The position numbers were made by a program, and so were the translations under genes. Of a stretch of 64,000 bases of DNA, positions 1 through 12,431 are shown piece by piece. Source of the DNA: Eudorina sp. 2006-703-Eu-15 (Eukaryota > Chlorophyta > Chlorophyceae > Chlamydomonadales > Volvocaceae); the NCBI GenBank assembly GCA_003117195.1, contig BDSI01000003.1, forward strand, positions 434,001-498,000. Reading direction: 5' to 3'. Under the pieces are notes generated by a model that saw only the letters and a program-made list of their open reading frames with translations, searched no databases and was not told the DNA's origin. Positions within the stretch are counted from its first letter, which is position 1, and each line of letters starts with the position of its first letter.

Positions 1-911
1 AGCACTTTCCGCCGGATACGGGGGAAAGGGGCGTAAGGGGCCTCTGTCCCCTCGCTCTCAACCTAGGGCGCGTGCCCGATCCCCGAGGATCGGTGACCGC
101 TGTGCCCCCTCAAGGGAGTGGGCGAAGGCCCATCCCGGGCGGTCTGCGCCTCGCAGTCCGCTGTTCAACCTCCTCAAGTCCTTGCAGCACCCAGGGCGCG
201 TTTCGGAGGCGCGCCCCTGCTTGGTGCGGTAAAACTAGCCTGGTCCCGCGTCCCAACCTAATCGTAATAGCTAGGGTTGCACCCTCCGGCAGGCCTGCCT
301 GCCCAGCTGAGCCAGAGCGAGGCGGCTCGCACGCGTCAGGCCTTGCTGGGTCCGGGTATGCAGTCGGGTGCTCCATGATGGGGCTATGGTTTGCACAAGG
401 CAGCGCATCACCACGCAAGCTTCCCTGTCGTACACCCCTTCCCGTCGCAAGCGGCCCTCGCCTACACGTCCCGCTCGCTGCCAACTCCCACTGGTCTGGC
501 CCGACCCTCCTCGGGCACCCACGGATCCCCATCGTGCCCGGAAGTGGGCTTCCCTAGTCCCAATCCATACCCCCTAGCGTCTCGCGCTGCTATCTATCCA
601 TCACGAGTCTACGTCTACTGGCTGCACGCAGCGGATCCGGCCGTCCACCACCGATAGGATTGGGTGGTCCGGTCCCACCCCCTCCCATCCCCGTCGCGGT
701 CGGCCCAGTTCTGCGAAACTGGCCACCCGCTGCCAGAACTCCATGACTGCGCGCGTCTTAGCTACATCAACCGGCGATGGGGCAGCCGGCGCCCCCGGCA
801 CGGGCTGTGCGCCGCCGTGGAGGGTCGCTGCACGTAACCCCACCCTCGCCCGCTCCATGGCCGTCAGCGCCGCCAGGGCAACGATGTCCCAAACCCCTTG
901 CTGTACCCCCT
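1..911 (-). mobile_element. Element A copy 1, 3' part of a non-LTR retrotransposon
   Basis: The sequence is nearly identical to the 3' portion of element A seen intact at 31.5-33.8 kb. Read on the minus strand, 911-601 encodes the extreme C-terminus of ORF2, ending ...VDVDS and a stop near 601. Positions 600-1 are the roughly 670-bp 3' UTR, which is cut by the window edge, so the (CA)n tail lies outside. The copy ends at 911 where element B sequence begins. The open frames inside the UTR recur in every copy but have no protein-like features and are not annotated. Confidence 0.85.
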
Positions 912-912
912 A

Positions 913-1393
913 TGTGTGTGTTACATGGTTGGGGGTGCGTAACCCCATACCTGCACATACCCATACGAGCCGGAGGCCCAAGGGCAAACAAAACGCCCAA
1001 AAGCACTGGTTTGCAATACCGCATTCACTGGAGTCGACGAGACTAGCGCCCAAAGGGCACGATAGAATTACGGTGAGCCCACATGCGCTCCAACATCTTT
1101 GCCGTTATGTGGCAACCGCACGCTACAGTTTTTATCCCCCGTTCTGCGCATCGGAAGCTAATGCAATTCAGGCTTTGTTGTTGGGCACTTGAGTCTAACA
1201 GGGCGCGGAGGGGTAGGCACCATGTCCCTAGAGGACAACGGGTCTGCCGTTGCTGCCTCTCTGAAGACCAGATTGAAGATGAGAAGCATGTTCTACTCGA
1301 CTGCCCGGCTTACGATGCAATACGCGCTGAGGAAGGGTTTCACCGCCCTAATACGATGAGGGAGGCGATTGCCTGGGATCCGGCAGGGTTGTA
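913..1393. mobile_element. Element B fragment with inverted 5' segment
   Basis: Positions 913-1103 are the reverse complement of the 3' UTR of element B: (TG)n, then the complement of a 3' end reading CCATGTAA(CA)n. From 1104 the polarity flips, and 1104-1393 encodes on the plus strand the C-terminal part of B's ORF, including a CxCC...H....C zinc knuckle followed by LDCPAYDAIR. The polarity switch inside one fragment is the pattern left by twin priming during target-primed reverse transcription. The right flank does not return to element A, so either A was already truncated here or the locus was rearranged later. A second, better-bounded copy of B lies at 36982-37841. Confidence 0.75.
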
Positions 1394-3864
1394 GTGGGCA
1401 CGTGGCTGTGTGTATTACGTAGCGACGCACGCGGACAAATTCTTTCTTAATAACTTATCAAATCGTTCTTCGCTTCCCTAACACTGTATGAAAATGCGTT
1501 GAACAGGCAGCAGCGGCTGTTACGTCTGTAACTTGTCTCCAGTCGCACTAGTCGAGACGTGACACTACTCCATAGCATAAGAATTTTCTTTCATTCAATT
1601 TCCAGAGAAACTTCGTTTTCGAAAGTAGAATCAGCAGGACAAGTGGGGGCTCTCCCGATCGATGCTTTTGAGAAATTGCAGGAGATATAAGAATGACCTA
1701 TGTTTTTTGCATTCACCAGACTAAAGAGAGTTCCACGGTAATCAGATTGCCGTACATGGTTCCGGTGCCCTTAGGCGCAGTGTCTCTGGTCGTCACCAAC
1801 ATTGACTAGCTTTGCTCGGGCACGGCTGCGTGGGCATCGGTGCGAGCGGCATCCAGTGCTGCACCTAGCTTTTCTTCAGAGCTTTAGACCTGATCTTCCA
1901 TACTCTTCGGTTCTTCAAGCACAGACGCTCAGCGTATTTGCTTTGGCTGGCTCATCCCGGTTACTTTACGTCGGGGCTCATAACCTGTTGTTAGTTGAGC
2001 TGTTGATATGCTAGATAGCCGGTCGTTAGCACATTCCGTTACAAGCAACTAAGGTACACAGACCACTCTGGGCTTAGCTAAACGCTTGATTGCCGTACTG
2101 ATAGCTCCGAAGACCACTCACAACTGGAGGTCAAGACCGAACTAACTTAATATTTCAACAGGGCCATAATGATGATGATGATGTCAGAAACAAGATGCAA
2201 GCGTTCGCCAACGCTTGGCGAATCCGAGCCGCACCGGAGACGTGCGGTGTCCAAGTCGGTTGGTCCGGCGGAGAGGAAGTTCGCGGGACCCTGCAGGACG
2301 CTCGCCCAGTCCGGCGACGCCTGCTACGCTGCTGATATACTCCTGTAGGCTGTACTGCTCCTGTCGTGGTGCTCTCGCAGGATGTGTGACGCCTGGTCGA
2401 GATGCCGTGCGGCCAGAGCCTGGAACGCTGTATCAAGCATGTCCTGTGTAACGACAGGTAGCAGTGCTCCCTACCTCCGTACAAGGTGCTGTTGCACACA
2501 TGGTTCGGCAGGGAACCGTGTACATTACACAGAAGCCGTTTTGTGATCTGCTGTGGTTCGACAGGCAGTATTCACCTTGAACCCCAATTACAAAACCCCG
2601 TTCATTTGTTTAACGTCTGCACGGAGGCCTAAGCCTCAACCGCAACCAACCACCCAGCCTCGCCCTACCTTAGGAGGTGAACCGGAAAAGGGGGAAAAGG
2701 AACACGCTGCCGAGATCGCAAGCCAGCTACTAACCTCTGCTGGCACGTGCGTGGCAGCCTACACTCTGCCGCCTAAGGCTCTCAACTACTGCCTAGTCTG
2801 CGGCATAGCACACACCCCAAGCGAGGCAAGAGCAGCGCACCTCCGAAGTGCGAGGGAGAAGACGGAAGGCCACAGAACCCATCCACAGACAGCGCACCGC
2901 TAACCCCAACTGCCAACGACCGAACAACAGACACGTGCGCCACCTCTGATTCCCTCGAGCGAGAACAGACCCAGGGCAAGGGGGAGGCAAAAGTGAAACA
3001 GAGTTAAGGCAAAACCTCCCCCGCCTGGGACCGGTCTAACCTAAGGCGCACGAGCCCTAAGGACAGACACCCACTGCTGCACGGACCAAAACCGCACACG
3101 CGACGCGAAGATCGAGGGGGGGGCGGGCGGGCAACAAACAACTCGCGGGTCTGCAGGCTGCTATCTCTGTTGCTAGGCGGCGCCCAATCAGCTGCCCGTT
3201 ACTGAACCAAGAAGTGATACCGCTACTATTTTACTCGTCTGCGAAGGCAGAATACAACAATCAATATGCAACAAAAGCCCATCAAACTATGAGGCTCACT
3301 CACGCGGACAAGTGCCGTACCTGGCCTAGCGACCCGACAGGAGCACCAACCGAAACCACCGCCCCTCCCAAGCACGTCTGTCTCACCTTACACCACAAAC
3401 CGCATTTTGGGCAAGGCCTAAAACAACAAGTTGGACAAAGTGATACCTGCAACTATCAAGCAAACCCGAGAGGTTGCACCAGCAACACTTCATGCTTCAA
3501 CCTTGTGACTGATGCAAGCTTCTTCACGCCCGAAACGTGAAGACCTTTGACGTTCTGCATTTCGCTCAACAAACCGTGCAGCCCAGGCGTGCATTTGACT
3601 GCAGTGCAATTCCATGTCCAGGCCGTTCATACAGGTCCACACTACACCCAGCGGTAAGCAGCACTCATACATCCCATACCAGGTAGGCCCGCATTGGCAG
3701 CTTGCCATGCCAAGCTACCATCATGCCGCTGGCTCCTCGGCAATCCCAAATCTGTACTGCTTGGAGCGTGCAAAGTCACCACAGCGTCGAATATCATTTA
3801 AGGAATTCAATCACCCTCAAAGAAGAAAGCGACGTCAATAACAGTTTACGTGCCTAGTATGAAG
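1394..3864. other. Intergenic region, no gene recognised
   Basis: No reading frame here combines protein-like composition with splice signals. Visible items are a short GAT run near 2166, a GC-rich stretch at 2200-2450 and a G run near 3117-3128. The complement of TGTAA (TTACA, about 3388) lies downstream of the minus-strand gene that ends at 3865 and could serve as its polyadenylation signal. Confidence 0.5.
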
Positions 3865-6356
3865 CTACCACTTCAGTCCATGGTACAGGTGCCCTGCAGG
3901 GCCTGGTGGCGCACTCAACAGGACCTCTTCCCATTCCTGTGGCGATCGCTTCTTCATGAACTCCTGCTTCCCCTCCGCATCCTTTGGGATGAATTCCAGG
4001 CTTTCGTCAAAGGCGTACACGCTACACCAGTGCTTGTGCTGCAAGCAAATAGATGCTCCGCTCATCTCGCAGTACTGCAAGTGTCCTAATCGGCTTTCCG
4101 CCAGGAACGCCGCCAAGTACCGCAAGCTGTAGCGGATTAGCATAACCATGCAGTGTCGTACATCACTGTCCTCCAACCATGTCCTGAATCGGTAGTGAAC
4201 CCAGCTCGGATAAATGTTCAACCCACCCTCAGGCTTCCCAACGGCAGAGCACACTACGTCAGGTTTATCCGAAAACGTAGAGAGCATGTAAGAGATGTCT
4301 CCAGTCCATCCAATGTCGGGCTCTACAGCCCAGACGTGGTTTATGTGGGCCGGCAGGTCTCGGGAGAAAAGGGTGTACCTGGTGCGGCGGGCAGGGGATA
4401 TGCAGAGATACATCAATGACTACAATGTGCTAACAGACGTACCGTTATGGTAGCCGTTGTGATGCCTGTCTCCAGGTCTGTGGGTCTCTTGACTAAAGCG
4501 GGACCGGAGTGGACTTTCAACCCAGCGTTGCAATCGAGGAGGTAGCTTTCGGACGAAGGACATCTGACAACATTTTAGGTGCAGGCTTGGCACACACGGT
4601 TGGCCAGCGTCAGGCCCGGTCAGATACTTGTTGTACCCCGTACCTTTGCCGTACCCATTGTTCCCTGTATGACGGCCGGTCACCGACGGGTTGGGTGCGC
4701 CGCGCCACCTCCATACGTTTGTGTCTTACGTTTGCTTACTGTCTGCACCCCGTGTGTCTCTTCTTGTCCCGACCTCTTCGTCTTGTTCTCCCGTCCCCGT
4801 GTCCCTTCTTTGTGCTCGCACTGGTCGTCGGCGTCTACATCAATGCCTCCTTTTAGGTCGGTATAATATTTTTTGGGTTCGGTCCGGGTCCTTTCCTGCC
4901 TTTGGGTCTTGCCTTGTTTGCATTCCGAGCCGGTGGTGGTGCGGTTGCCTTGTCCTGCTCGTGACTGCCTGCTCTTCACTGTTCTCGGTATACTAGTAAA
5001 TATTGTGGTAAGTATTATGGTGAGTATTCCCAACGGGCTTGGGTCAGGTCGTTCGGCTCATTTATAACCCTCGCCCGTCAGCAAGCTCTGGCTCCCCCAC
5101 GCCCTTTCGCAGCTCCTACCCCCCGTCCGCCCTGCATGACATCCTCGACATCTGCGTCTCACCTCCCCCTCGGCATCCCCCGGCCGCGCATCCACTGGAC
5201 CGCCGGCACACACACACCGTCCTCTCCCTCCCCTACCCCCTCCTCCCCAGCTGTCCCCACCGCCCCAGCCGTCCCCTGACCCCGCCACCCCTGACAACAC
5301 CTGACCGACGTACGTATCCCCCTTCCCCCCTCCTCCCGTCCACACGTCCTGACCGGCGCCCGCACCGACCCCCGCCTCCTCCTCCCCCTACCCCCCCCTC
5401 TCCTCCCCCTACCCCCCCCCTCTCCTCCCCCTACCCCCCCCCTCTCCTCCCCCTACCCCCCTCCTCCTCTTCCCCACCCCTCCCCCCCACCGCCTCCTCA
5501 TATCCACACGTCCTGCGGGGTGTTACATGATGCCCACATGGTGCGGCCTCTGTGGCCACCGCTGCGCCTCCCAACGGCTGAACCCTGCAACGCTCTCCAT
5601 CCCCTCTGCTATGTCCCACGCTCCACCCGCACAACTGGACCGATGCCCCTAATGTGATGGGCATTCCTGTCTGCGGCCGGGATAGGTGGGATGCCACGCC
5701 CCCCGGCCCACGTTCCTGACGTCGCCCCGACATGTGTTGCCAGTTTGGTTCTCCCGTGCCCTGCCGTACTGCCCGTTGTACTCCACCGTACTGCCCAGCG
5801 CATATCTTGGCCACCGCGCCACCATGTTCCCGTGACTTAATTCAATTTGTTCATTTGTTTGCGTCCGTTTCACGTCGTTGCTCTTAACCTTAATCTCTGG
5901 CGCCTTCCGTCCCATGCATGTCTAGCTCCGTCCTGGGTCCGTGATACGCTGGTTTTTCCGTTTTCTTACAGGTCGGGGTCCTTTCCTCTCAGGTTCGGTC
6001 CGGGTCCTTTGGTGCTTTTGGGTCTTGCTTTGTTTGCGTTCCGAGCCGGTGGTGGCGATGTGGCTTTGTTTTGCCTGCTATTCGCTGTTCTCGGTATATT
6101 GGTAAATATTATGGTAAGTAATATGGTGAGTATTCCCAACGGGCTTGGGTCGGGCTGTTCGGCAAATTTATAAACACACACACACACGCACCAGCTGGTA
6201 GTATCCCGCGACAAAAGCGCGCCAAAAATCGACAGCGCTCTTCCGACACCGCAGCCTTGTATTCACTATATAGGGGTCGGGCAATGGGTATATTTTGTAC
6301 GCATTGGGAGCCACTCGGCCCCTCGCATATCACGCACTCATGTTCTACCTGCTTAA

Positions 6357-6430
<74 letters not shown>

Positions 6431-7546
6431 TTTGGAGGCCTATGTTAAGGCGCGACATATGGCACCCGGGAAGTCCCCAGTTGAAATCCTACTGTGAGCC
6501 CCAAACTTGTCTGTGGGAAGTTGCGCCCCATGTTCACTGAGGACTATCTTGGTCGGAATCATCATTGGCTTGCGAGCTAACCGATCTAGAATAACTCCTC
6601 TGGTGTTAACGTGTTCTCGTTGATCGAGGTGAATTGATGTTACCGGGCGCTGGTGAGTATGGAACCCTCGCAGACATCGTACGAATTGAATTGGGTGACG
6701 GATTAAGTGGATCTCCACGATGGGCAAGGGTAACTGCCCCGGTCAGCGTTAGACCCGGCGAGATATGTAAAATAACACACACACAGCCCGTTAAACTGTG
6801 CGCGAGCGAAAACCTAGTGCCCAGCAGAGCATTCCAGCTTTGCGTTAACATCAAGCCCGCGGTTACATTTAAGCGGGATAGTGCTATAGAAACGAGCAAA
6901 CGAAGGCATACTGGAAACGGGGCTTGTACCGGTCTCACAGTCCAGCACGGTGCCTTCCCCAACACACTGGCTTTAACAGTACCCATAGATAAAATGTTCC
7001 CTTATCATGGCAAGAGCCAATGAAGAATTTCCCCTTGTCATGCCAATGAAAGCCAATGAACACTCATTACATATTGGCGTTGCTGTGAACTTACCAGACG
7101 AGCTCAGGGGCGTCGCAGTGCGCCCAACCGAAGTGCTGCTGAGGATACGAGTCCTTTATCTCGCTCCATTCCTGACCATATGTTACTGAAAAGTCAGATG
7201 GGCCCATTGCAATGACGGATTTCTCTCCTATTGTTTCCTTGAGTGTCTCCAACTTGGCGGTCTCCTCCGTGTGACCAGGTTCGTCGACTATGAACAAGAC
7301 TCTGTAATATCCGTGACAAGCCTCGACTTGCTTTTTAGCAAGCTTGGCGGCTTCCAGGAAACGCTCAGTGAAGACGAATTTGTGTGTCTTATGAAGGAAG
7401 GCGATCGGCTTGCATTTTTTAGTTGTGTTCTTTGAACTTGACAACAGCTCGCGCGCCTCTCCTATGAAGTATAGCCATGAAAGAATTATGGCCACTGTGA
7501 GCACTTTCAAAATCCATTTACGCTCAACGGGAATGCTGAAGCCCAT
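3865..7546 (-). CDS. Type II membrane glycosyltransferase-like protein, two exons
   Basis: Exon 1 is 7546-7095 and exon 2 is 4378-3865, joined by a 2716-bp intron with a GTAAGT donor and a CAG acceptor. The phase-2 junction rebuilds a Trp codon and gives 321 aa. The N-terminus has a short basic segment and one hydrophobic helix at about residues 12-28, typical of a Golgi signal anchor. The luminal part contains HFGWAHCDAPELVW and then VWAVEPDIGWTGD (EPD at about 170-172), which resembles the acidic DxD-type metal/sugar-nucleotide motif of GT-A enzymes; a Cys- and aromatic-rich C-terminal region follows. The family was not identified with certainty, so glycosyltransferase activity is inference. 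The intron holds repeats and a long (CA)n. The start is the first ATG before the anchor. Confidence 0.7.
4860..5075 (+). repeat. Dispersed repeat G, copy 1
   Basis: About 210 bp, imperfectly repeated at 5965-6187 and inside the same intron. Both copies contain TTCCGAGCCGGTGGTGG, a TGTTCTCGGTATA stretch, AT-rich TAAATATTATGGTAAGTA-like sequence and CCCAACGGGCTTGGGTC. The family is not recognised; it may be the 3' end of a retroelement because copy 2 runs into (CA)n. Confidence 0.7.
5180..5510. repeat. Pyrimidine-rich tract with short tandem units
   Basis: Almost pure C/T on the plus strand. At about 5385-5463 a unit close to 21 bp (TCTCCTCCCCCTACCCCCCC) is repeated about four times. The complementary strand is G-rich with many runs of G and could form G-quadruplex structures. 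Open frames across it are compositional artefacts. Confidence 0.8.
5965..6187 (+). repeat. Dispersed repeat G, copy 2, ending in (CA)n
   Basis: Second copy of the repeat at 4860-5075. Here the shared sequence ends ...GGCAAATTTATAAA and passes directly into (CA)n at 6172-6187. This resembles the 3' ends of elements A-F but in plus orientation, suggesting a retroelement 3' terminus. Confidence 0.65.
6359..6427 (+). repeat. (CA)n microsatellite
   Basis: About 34 CA units preceded by TGCTTAAATA, another TAA/TAAATA-to-(CA)n junction in plus orientation. It lies inside the large intron of the GT-like gene. Confidence 0.95.
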
Positions 7547-7849
7547 TTGCGTCGGAAATCAATACAAAAGAAGTCTGGTCCAAATCAACGCGGCTCGGCA
7601 GCACTTGGTATGGCGTGGGGTTGCTTTTCGCAAGTCGGCCGTTAGGGGCTCACTCCGTCGTATCTGAGATGCCGTATGTTGACTTAACGCCTTACTCAGA
7701 CAAGAAAAACAGAAAAATCAATATCAAGCCTTGCAGCTAATTGCATTCGAAAGCTTAGATGTCCATGAGACTGTCCGAACAGCAACGTCCCGCATGGGGT
7801 GAACCATTCGTGTCAATTCAGGGGTTACAGCAGGGATGTCCACTAAGAG

Positions 7850-8573
7850 GGTGTTTCCAATTAGGGGTGCTTCGAATTTTCTCACGCGCACTCCATCCGT
7901 TTGCCTCAAACGCGACATAGGAAGAAAGAAGTTAATGTATAATTGCTTATTATGTTTGTAAATTTGTGAAAAGCTGCAGAACGAGGAAGCTGGTAAGGCC
8001 CATTGGAAACGTCCGTACCTTTAGGGCACCTCTGGTCGCCGCTAAGTTAAGGGATGCCCCGGGGCATCCCCTAACCATAGAGGTGACCTCTAGGAACTTG
8101 GCGGGAATTGTAAACATTGTTCTTTTTAAATTCTGTTCATTCAGCAAGTACTTTGACTCGCAGTTCTATTTACCTTCGCTTCTGGTCGCGTTGACTGACG
8201 TCACCCGACACCGGACTGGACCTTCAGGACGTCGCAGCATGGCGCATCCGCTAAACAATGTTCAGCAAGCATTCACTGCTCGTTTCGGGGATCATCCACA
8301 TGTTCTGCTGCCATCAGACAGTGGCCCACTCTCCGTGGCAAGCAAGACCGCCACAAGGATGGCCGGGAGACCGGATAACAGCCGAAGTAAAAACTTTTTG
8401 CGCATTTTAATATATTGCCTACAAGGAACGATCAAAGGATCGCACTTTCACAATGTATTGAAGGCGCCAAAATTGGTTTCGGGGCTAACTTAAGGTGACT
8501 GGAAACGTCCAACCTTTACTTGACCTCTAGACCTCGGACACTCTAGAGGTTGCCCGCCTAATTGGAAACACAC
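7850..8573. mobile_element. Non-autonomous DNA transposon with terminal inverted repeats
   Basis: The left end GGTGTTTCCAATTAGG (7850-7865) is matched by the inverted right end CCTAATTGGAAACAC (8557-8571). The 724-bp interior has no transposase frame. It contains a near-perfect palindrome at 8047-8073 and two copies of TGGAAACGTCC (about 8001 and 8500), suggesting a compound or nested element. The ends resemble PIF/Harbinger-type termini, but no clear target duplication is seen, so the superfamily is uncertain. Confidence 0.65.
8047..8073. repeat. Palindrome with 10-bp perfect arms
   Basis: GGGATGCCCC is followed immediately by its complement GGGGCATCCC (8051-8070), extended outward to TTA...TAA with one mismatch. 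It lies within the inverted-repeat transposon and would fold into a hairpin without a loop. Confidence 0.9.
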
Positions 8574-9640
8574 TCTAAGCCCCGTTCTCTTCGGATTGTT
8601 CGTCGAAGCGTCTGCGGACTACGTGGACGAGCATGCCTGTAGGGTGCAACGAACTCAAGCTGGCGGAGTTTTGTGCAGCATTCGGGATGAACTTGAGCAT
8701 CAGTAAATGTAGTAGTAGTACCGTTACAGTGTGGATAGGCTTCCGGGCCCTGCCTAAGGGTTTATGTCGCGGTTTTATATGATGATATAGGACACCTTCA
8801 ACCATCATCACACCGAACCTACGCAATACGAACCGAGGGTCCAAGGCGGCTGATCCTGCCAACTAAGGTCCCACCTCATCCATTCACCCGATCTTCCGTA
8901 GAGACAGAGGGTTCAGCAATCGCCAGCAATCTATCGTGCGTATCTCAATCCATTAAATTTGATGTCAACTCCACAGCTCAGCTAGCTAATATCTCATGTT
9001 CCCAAACATTGTCGGGGTCACCCTAGGACTCGAGCTCAGGACCTTTACCCGCCTAAATGCGGTAGTGTCACCTGACCTGAAATGTGAACTGTTTATAAAT
9101 GCAGGCATGCAGTCAATCTATAACATGACCAGCAAGAAGGATGCGTGTCTCACTAGGTTTGCGGGGCAGCCTATCCCGATTAAGGAAAGGGCCAAGTACC
9201 ATGCTGGTAGTAGGTGTCGTGCAGTGTACGGCCCTCACCAATAAATAGAGTGCAAAGCACTTTCCCAGCATCTCGAGAAGCCTTTCCTAGCTATCACCTA
9301 CTACAATTAGTATCATGACCAAACTCGCGATTGGGAAGCTAACGTCCACAAATCAACCCAAACAACAAATGATTACTAGGGGGTAACCATCGGAGGAGAT
9401 CCTGAAACAAGTACAAGGCAGATGACTAGTAAAGGTTGCATGCTCAAAAAACTCATAAGAGCTTGGGGCGTGTGAGGGTGGGCACCGACGGGCGTCTGTT
9501 TTTTTCTAGCGTCTATATACAGGAGCATCGTCTAATAGATCAACTATAGTCGATGCCGTCTGTAGACACCGTCTATAGACGATGTCGACTGTAGTGACCG
9601 ACTATGCCCGTCTATAGAGAGTTAGGTAGCGGCCGCAGAT
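8574..9640. other. Intergenic, with a cluster of CGTCTATAGACG-like motifs
   Basis: No gene recognised. Between about 9500 and 9625 the sequence is built from variants of GTCTATAGAC/GTCTGTAGAC, including the perfect 12-bp palindrome CGTCTATAGACG (9570-9581). A function is not evident. Confidence 0.6.
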
Positions 9641-9642
9641 CA

Positions 9643-10227
9643 GGACCAGGCTGGCTATCTTAAGTTCTGCACAGAACTTTTGGTGAAAATCGCGAAAGTC
9701 GCAGAACTTTTAGCCGTCCTCAGAGTTTGCTAATAAGAACTAATGAGGGCAAATGGACATTACTTGTTCTGTCTAGTTCTAGGATTCGAAAGCGCGCGAG
9801 ACGTAAACATCTTTACCCAGGTGCGAATCCTGACAGATGTAGGAAGCGATCGTTACAAGGGGGACCAGCAATGTAGACGACAGATGTAGACGACTTTTGG
9901 ACCGAGCATCTTGGTATCGGTGTTGTACGAAGGCTTCATCGATGTGTCTCCTCGGTCCACAGCGTACCGCCGGCGGGGCTTGTAACACGCAGCGGTACAC
10001 GTATCGACTACTCGCTGGGCACTCGTAGCATCTATGATTGGTTCTTGGGATTCGATGTATGTATAGTGCTGTAATACAGATAAAAACTTCTGTTGCAGCC
10101 CCCCAGGAAGGTTTGGAGGTTTCCCAGACCGGAAGTTCTTTCCCCCTCAGAAGTATTGCGCTGCCCAGGACAAGGAAGTTCTTTGGTCACAGAAGTCCGT
10201 CTGGAGGAAGATAGCCAGCCTGATCAG
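9643..10227. mobile_element. Non-autonomous DNA transposon (about 585 bp)
   Basis: The left end reads GGACCAGGCTGGCTATCTTA (9643-9662). The right end (about 10208-10227) is its inverted copy, AAGATAGCCAGCCTGATCA. Subterminal AAGTTCTG / CAGAACTTT-like motifs recur near both ends. There is no transposase frame and target duplications are not clear, so this is a MITE-like element of unassigned superfamily. Confidence 0.6.
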
Positions 10228-10229
10228 GG

Positions 10230-12431
10230 CTCAGGGCGCGCCTGAGGAAATACGTCTTTTAGGGGGTCAGGGCGCGTGAACATAGGGTGGCGAGCCACAT
10301 TGAATTATGTAGTCTTTGGATCCTGAAGTACGGAACAACGGCTTGAGGATGTATCATTTCAAAAATAGCTACACTATTTGTGATTTATCGCTGACCTTAC
10401 AAGATATCCTTTCAGAGTATGAATACTTTTCGAGGATAAGGAGGGAGCCAACTATGGCGACTGCCCATAGTCGGCCAAGTAGTGAAATCGTAGTTCTGAG
10501 CCTTTCTGGCTGATTTCTTATTTGCGATTGTTGCAGTGGTAGTTGCGAGAGCTGGCGTGCTTGCTTCCCTTGAGAATGCATCCAGCACTGGCCCCTCCAA
10601 CGAACGTCGAACCGGCCAGCGGAGAAGCAAACCAAACTGGACCATACAATTATGGAAGACCCACGCCTGGCTCGTGACACAAGAAGGACCTGGAACGCCT
10701 GCAGGTTTCAGACAGAATTGCTTTATGTTGAGATAACGTGTTCTACTTTTGCGGAAGCAAACAGATTTAATCGTTGTTTGGGTTTGCAGAAGAAACCGTG
10801 ACAGTAGTTGACATCGATCCTCCACGTTGTAGGCGAAGAAGTTCTCGGCGAGCTCGGCAAGCTTCGGAAGCGCTTCTCATCAGCTTCCTCGCCCTCTCAT
10901 CCGAAAGCGCTCGGAACGCCAGCGCTTAGGGTATACGAAAGTGCCGTTAGGCGCTCCTTTAACCTGCTCACAGGGCACAGCGGCGCAGCGTTCTGAACTT
11001 GGCACATTGGGGGTGGAAGGTGCAGCGGCGGCAACGGCACAGGTAGCAGCGGCCAATTTCACAGCAGGTAAACGACTGGGCGAGGGGCGGGCTTGTGGGT
11101 ACCGCGTACACAGCCTTCTATCGGGGACATGAAACATGTTACGCGGCACCTTTCGGGTCTGGATAAGGGAATCGCAGCTGGGCAACGCTTGCTGGTATCA
11201 CCCTGTTTACCGCCTTGTTTAGCTTTTGATGGGAATTTTGCGCAGTAGGCTTCACGCTGGGCAATTGACGGATGGCCACGGGACGGGGTTTGTGGGTGCC
11301 TTGCGGAATTAGATTCGGCGGCGATGAATCACGGCGGGCTTGCTGGCTTAATTGTCCGGCTCGCAGCGGTTGCATCGAATTTATGCGCGAGATGCAGTTA
11401 AGGGGTCCACTTGCTGGTGCTGCTGGATGGCCAGGATCTGTGGGTTCAACTCCCGCAAGCACCATGTCAGCCAAGCTGCCAGCGGAACTGAACTTGCTGC
11501 CAAAGCCGGCAGGGCCCATGCCGCGCGACTCGACTGATTTTTTTGGGGCGGCTCCCCAGCGTGAAGCGCGTTCGGGGGGCCCCGCCCCCTAGGATTGCCC
11601 CTGTCCGTGTGCCGTGTGTCGCCGTGCGCCATGTGTGGATAACGGCCAAACGTTCATAATTCGCAATGTTTGTCATATTAGGTGTCCTCTATTGCAAGGT
11701 TTTTTTGGTTTAGCTAACAAAAATTGTATGCGCGCAAACGGTCAAAGTAAAGCTCCGCGGTCGCCATGGACTCAGGTCAACGCCAACCCAACGCCTCTCG
11801 CGCTGAGGTTTGTTTCAGCAGGTGCCGCATGTTGAATACTTGGATTAGGAGCAGGTGGCGCATGCTATATTGAACTTATGAGTCACGAGCTCAACGTGCA
11901 ATAACTTGCTGAGACTGGAGCAATAACAACGTGCAATAACAACGTGCAATAACTTGCTGAGACTGGAGCAATAACTGCTGAGGCTGTGTATATGGCGCAC
12001 AGAGTAATGAAAAGAAGTACGGAAATTCAGAAATTCGTCCAATGCAAAATGGCGAGCAACCGCATAAGGCCCACGAGAAATGCGCAAAGTTTTGGTCCGC
12101 GTCAGTATCTGAAAAAGTAATCGCTGGTAAATTGTGTAGCATTGACGGCCAAGACATCTGTATCATTGATGGATAGGCTAAACATTGAAGTGGAGATTGT
12201 TACATAAAGGGTCTGCAAGGATAGAGACTCCAAACCAATATCCTTACAACGGAGTTTCCGACGATGGGGTCCATGGGCCATACACAGAGCTCTTGCTCGG
12301 CGTCGGATCCGGAGTGCCTCAAGGTGTCGCGAATGCCCCCACCGCCACTTTCCCCACCGGTATCCCAACCGGCGGGTCGCCTTCCAATCAAGCATCACTG
12401 AGGGCAGGCGATATGTTTGGATATGGTGCAG
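10230..12431. other. Intergenic or unrecognised, with local repeats
   Basis: No frame here could be recognised. At 11896-11975 the phrase GTGCAATAACTTGCTGAGAC and the following TGGAGCAATAAC occur twice. Near 11446-11463 a GGGTTCAACTCCCGCAAGCACCA-type stretch looks like the 3' half of a tRNA with terminal CCA, but no matching 5' half is present. A long plus frame at 12185-13075 is rejected in favour of the spliced frame that begins at 12432. Confidence 0.45.

Noticed and set aside
72..557. 161-codon frame repeated at 25867, 28091, 29285, 31675, 34066 and (partly) 42011
   Set aside because: It lies in the 3' UTR of element A, downstream of the ORF2 stop and on the opposite strand. It is conserved only because the copies are near identical, and other frames of the same DNA are equally open.
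5039..5530. 163-codon Pro/Ser-rich frame
   Set aside because: Explained by the pyrimidine tract within the intron of the GT-like gene.
11340..11470. Possible tRNA ending GCAAGCACCA
   Set aside because: A T-arm-like sequence and CCA are present, but no matching 5' acceptor strand or anticodon arm could be found.
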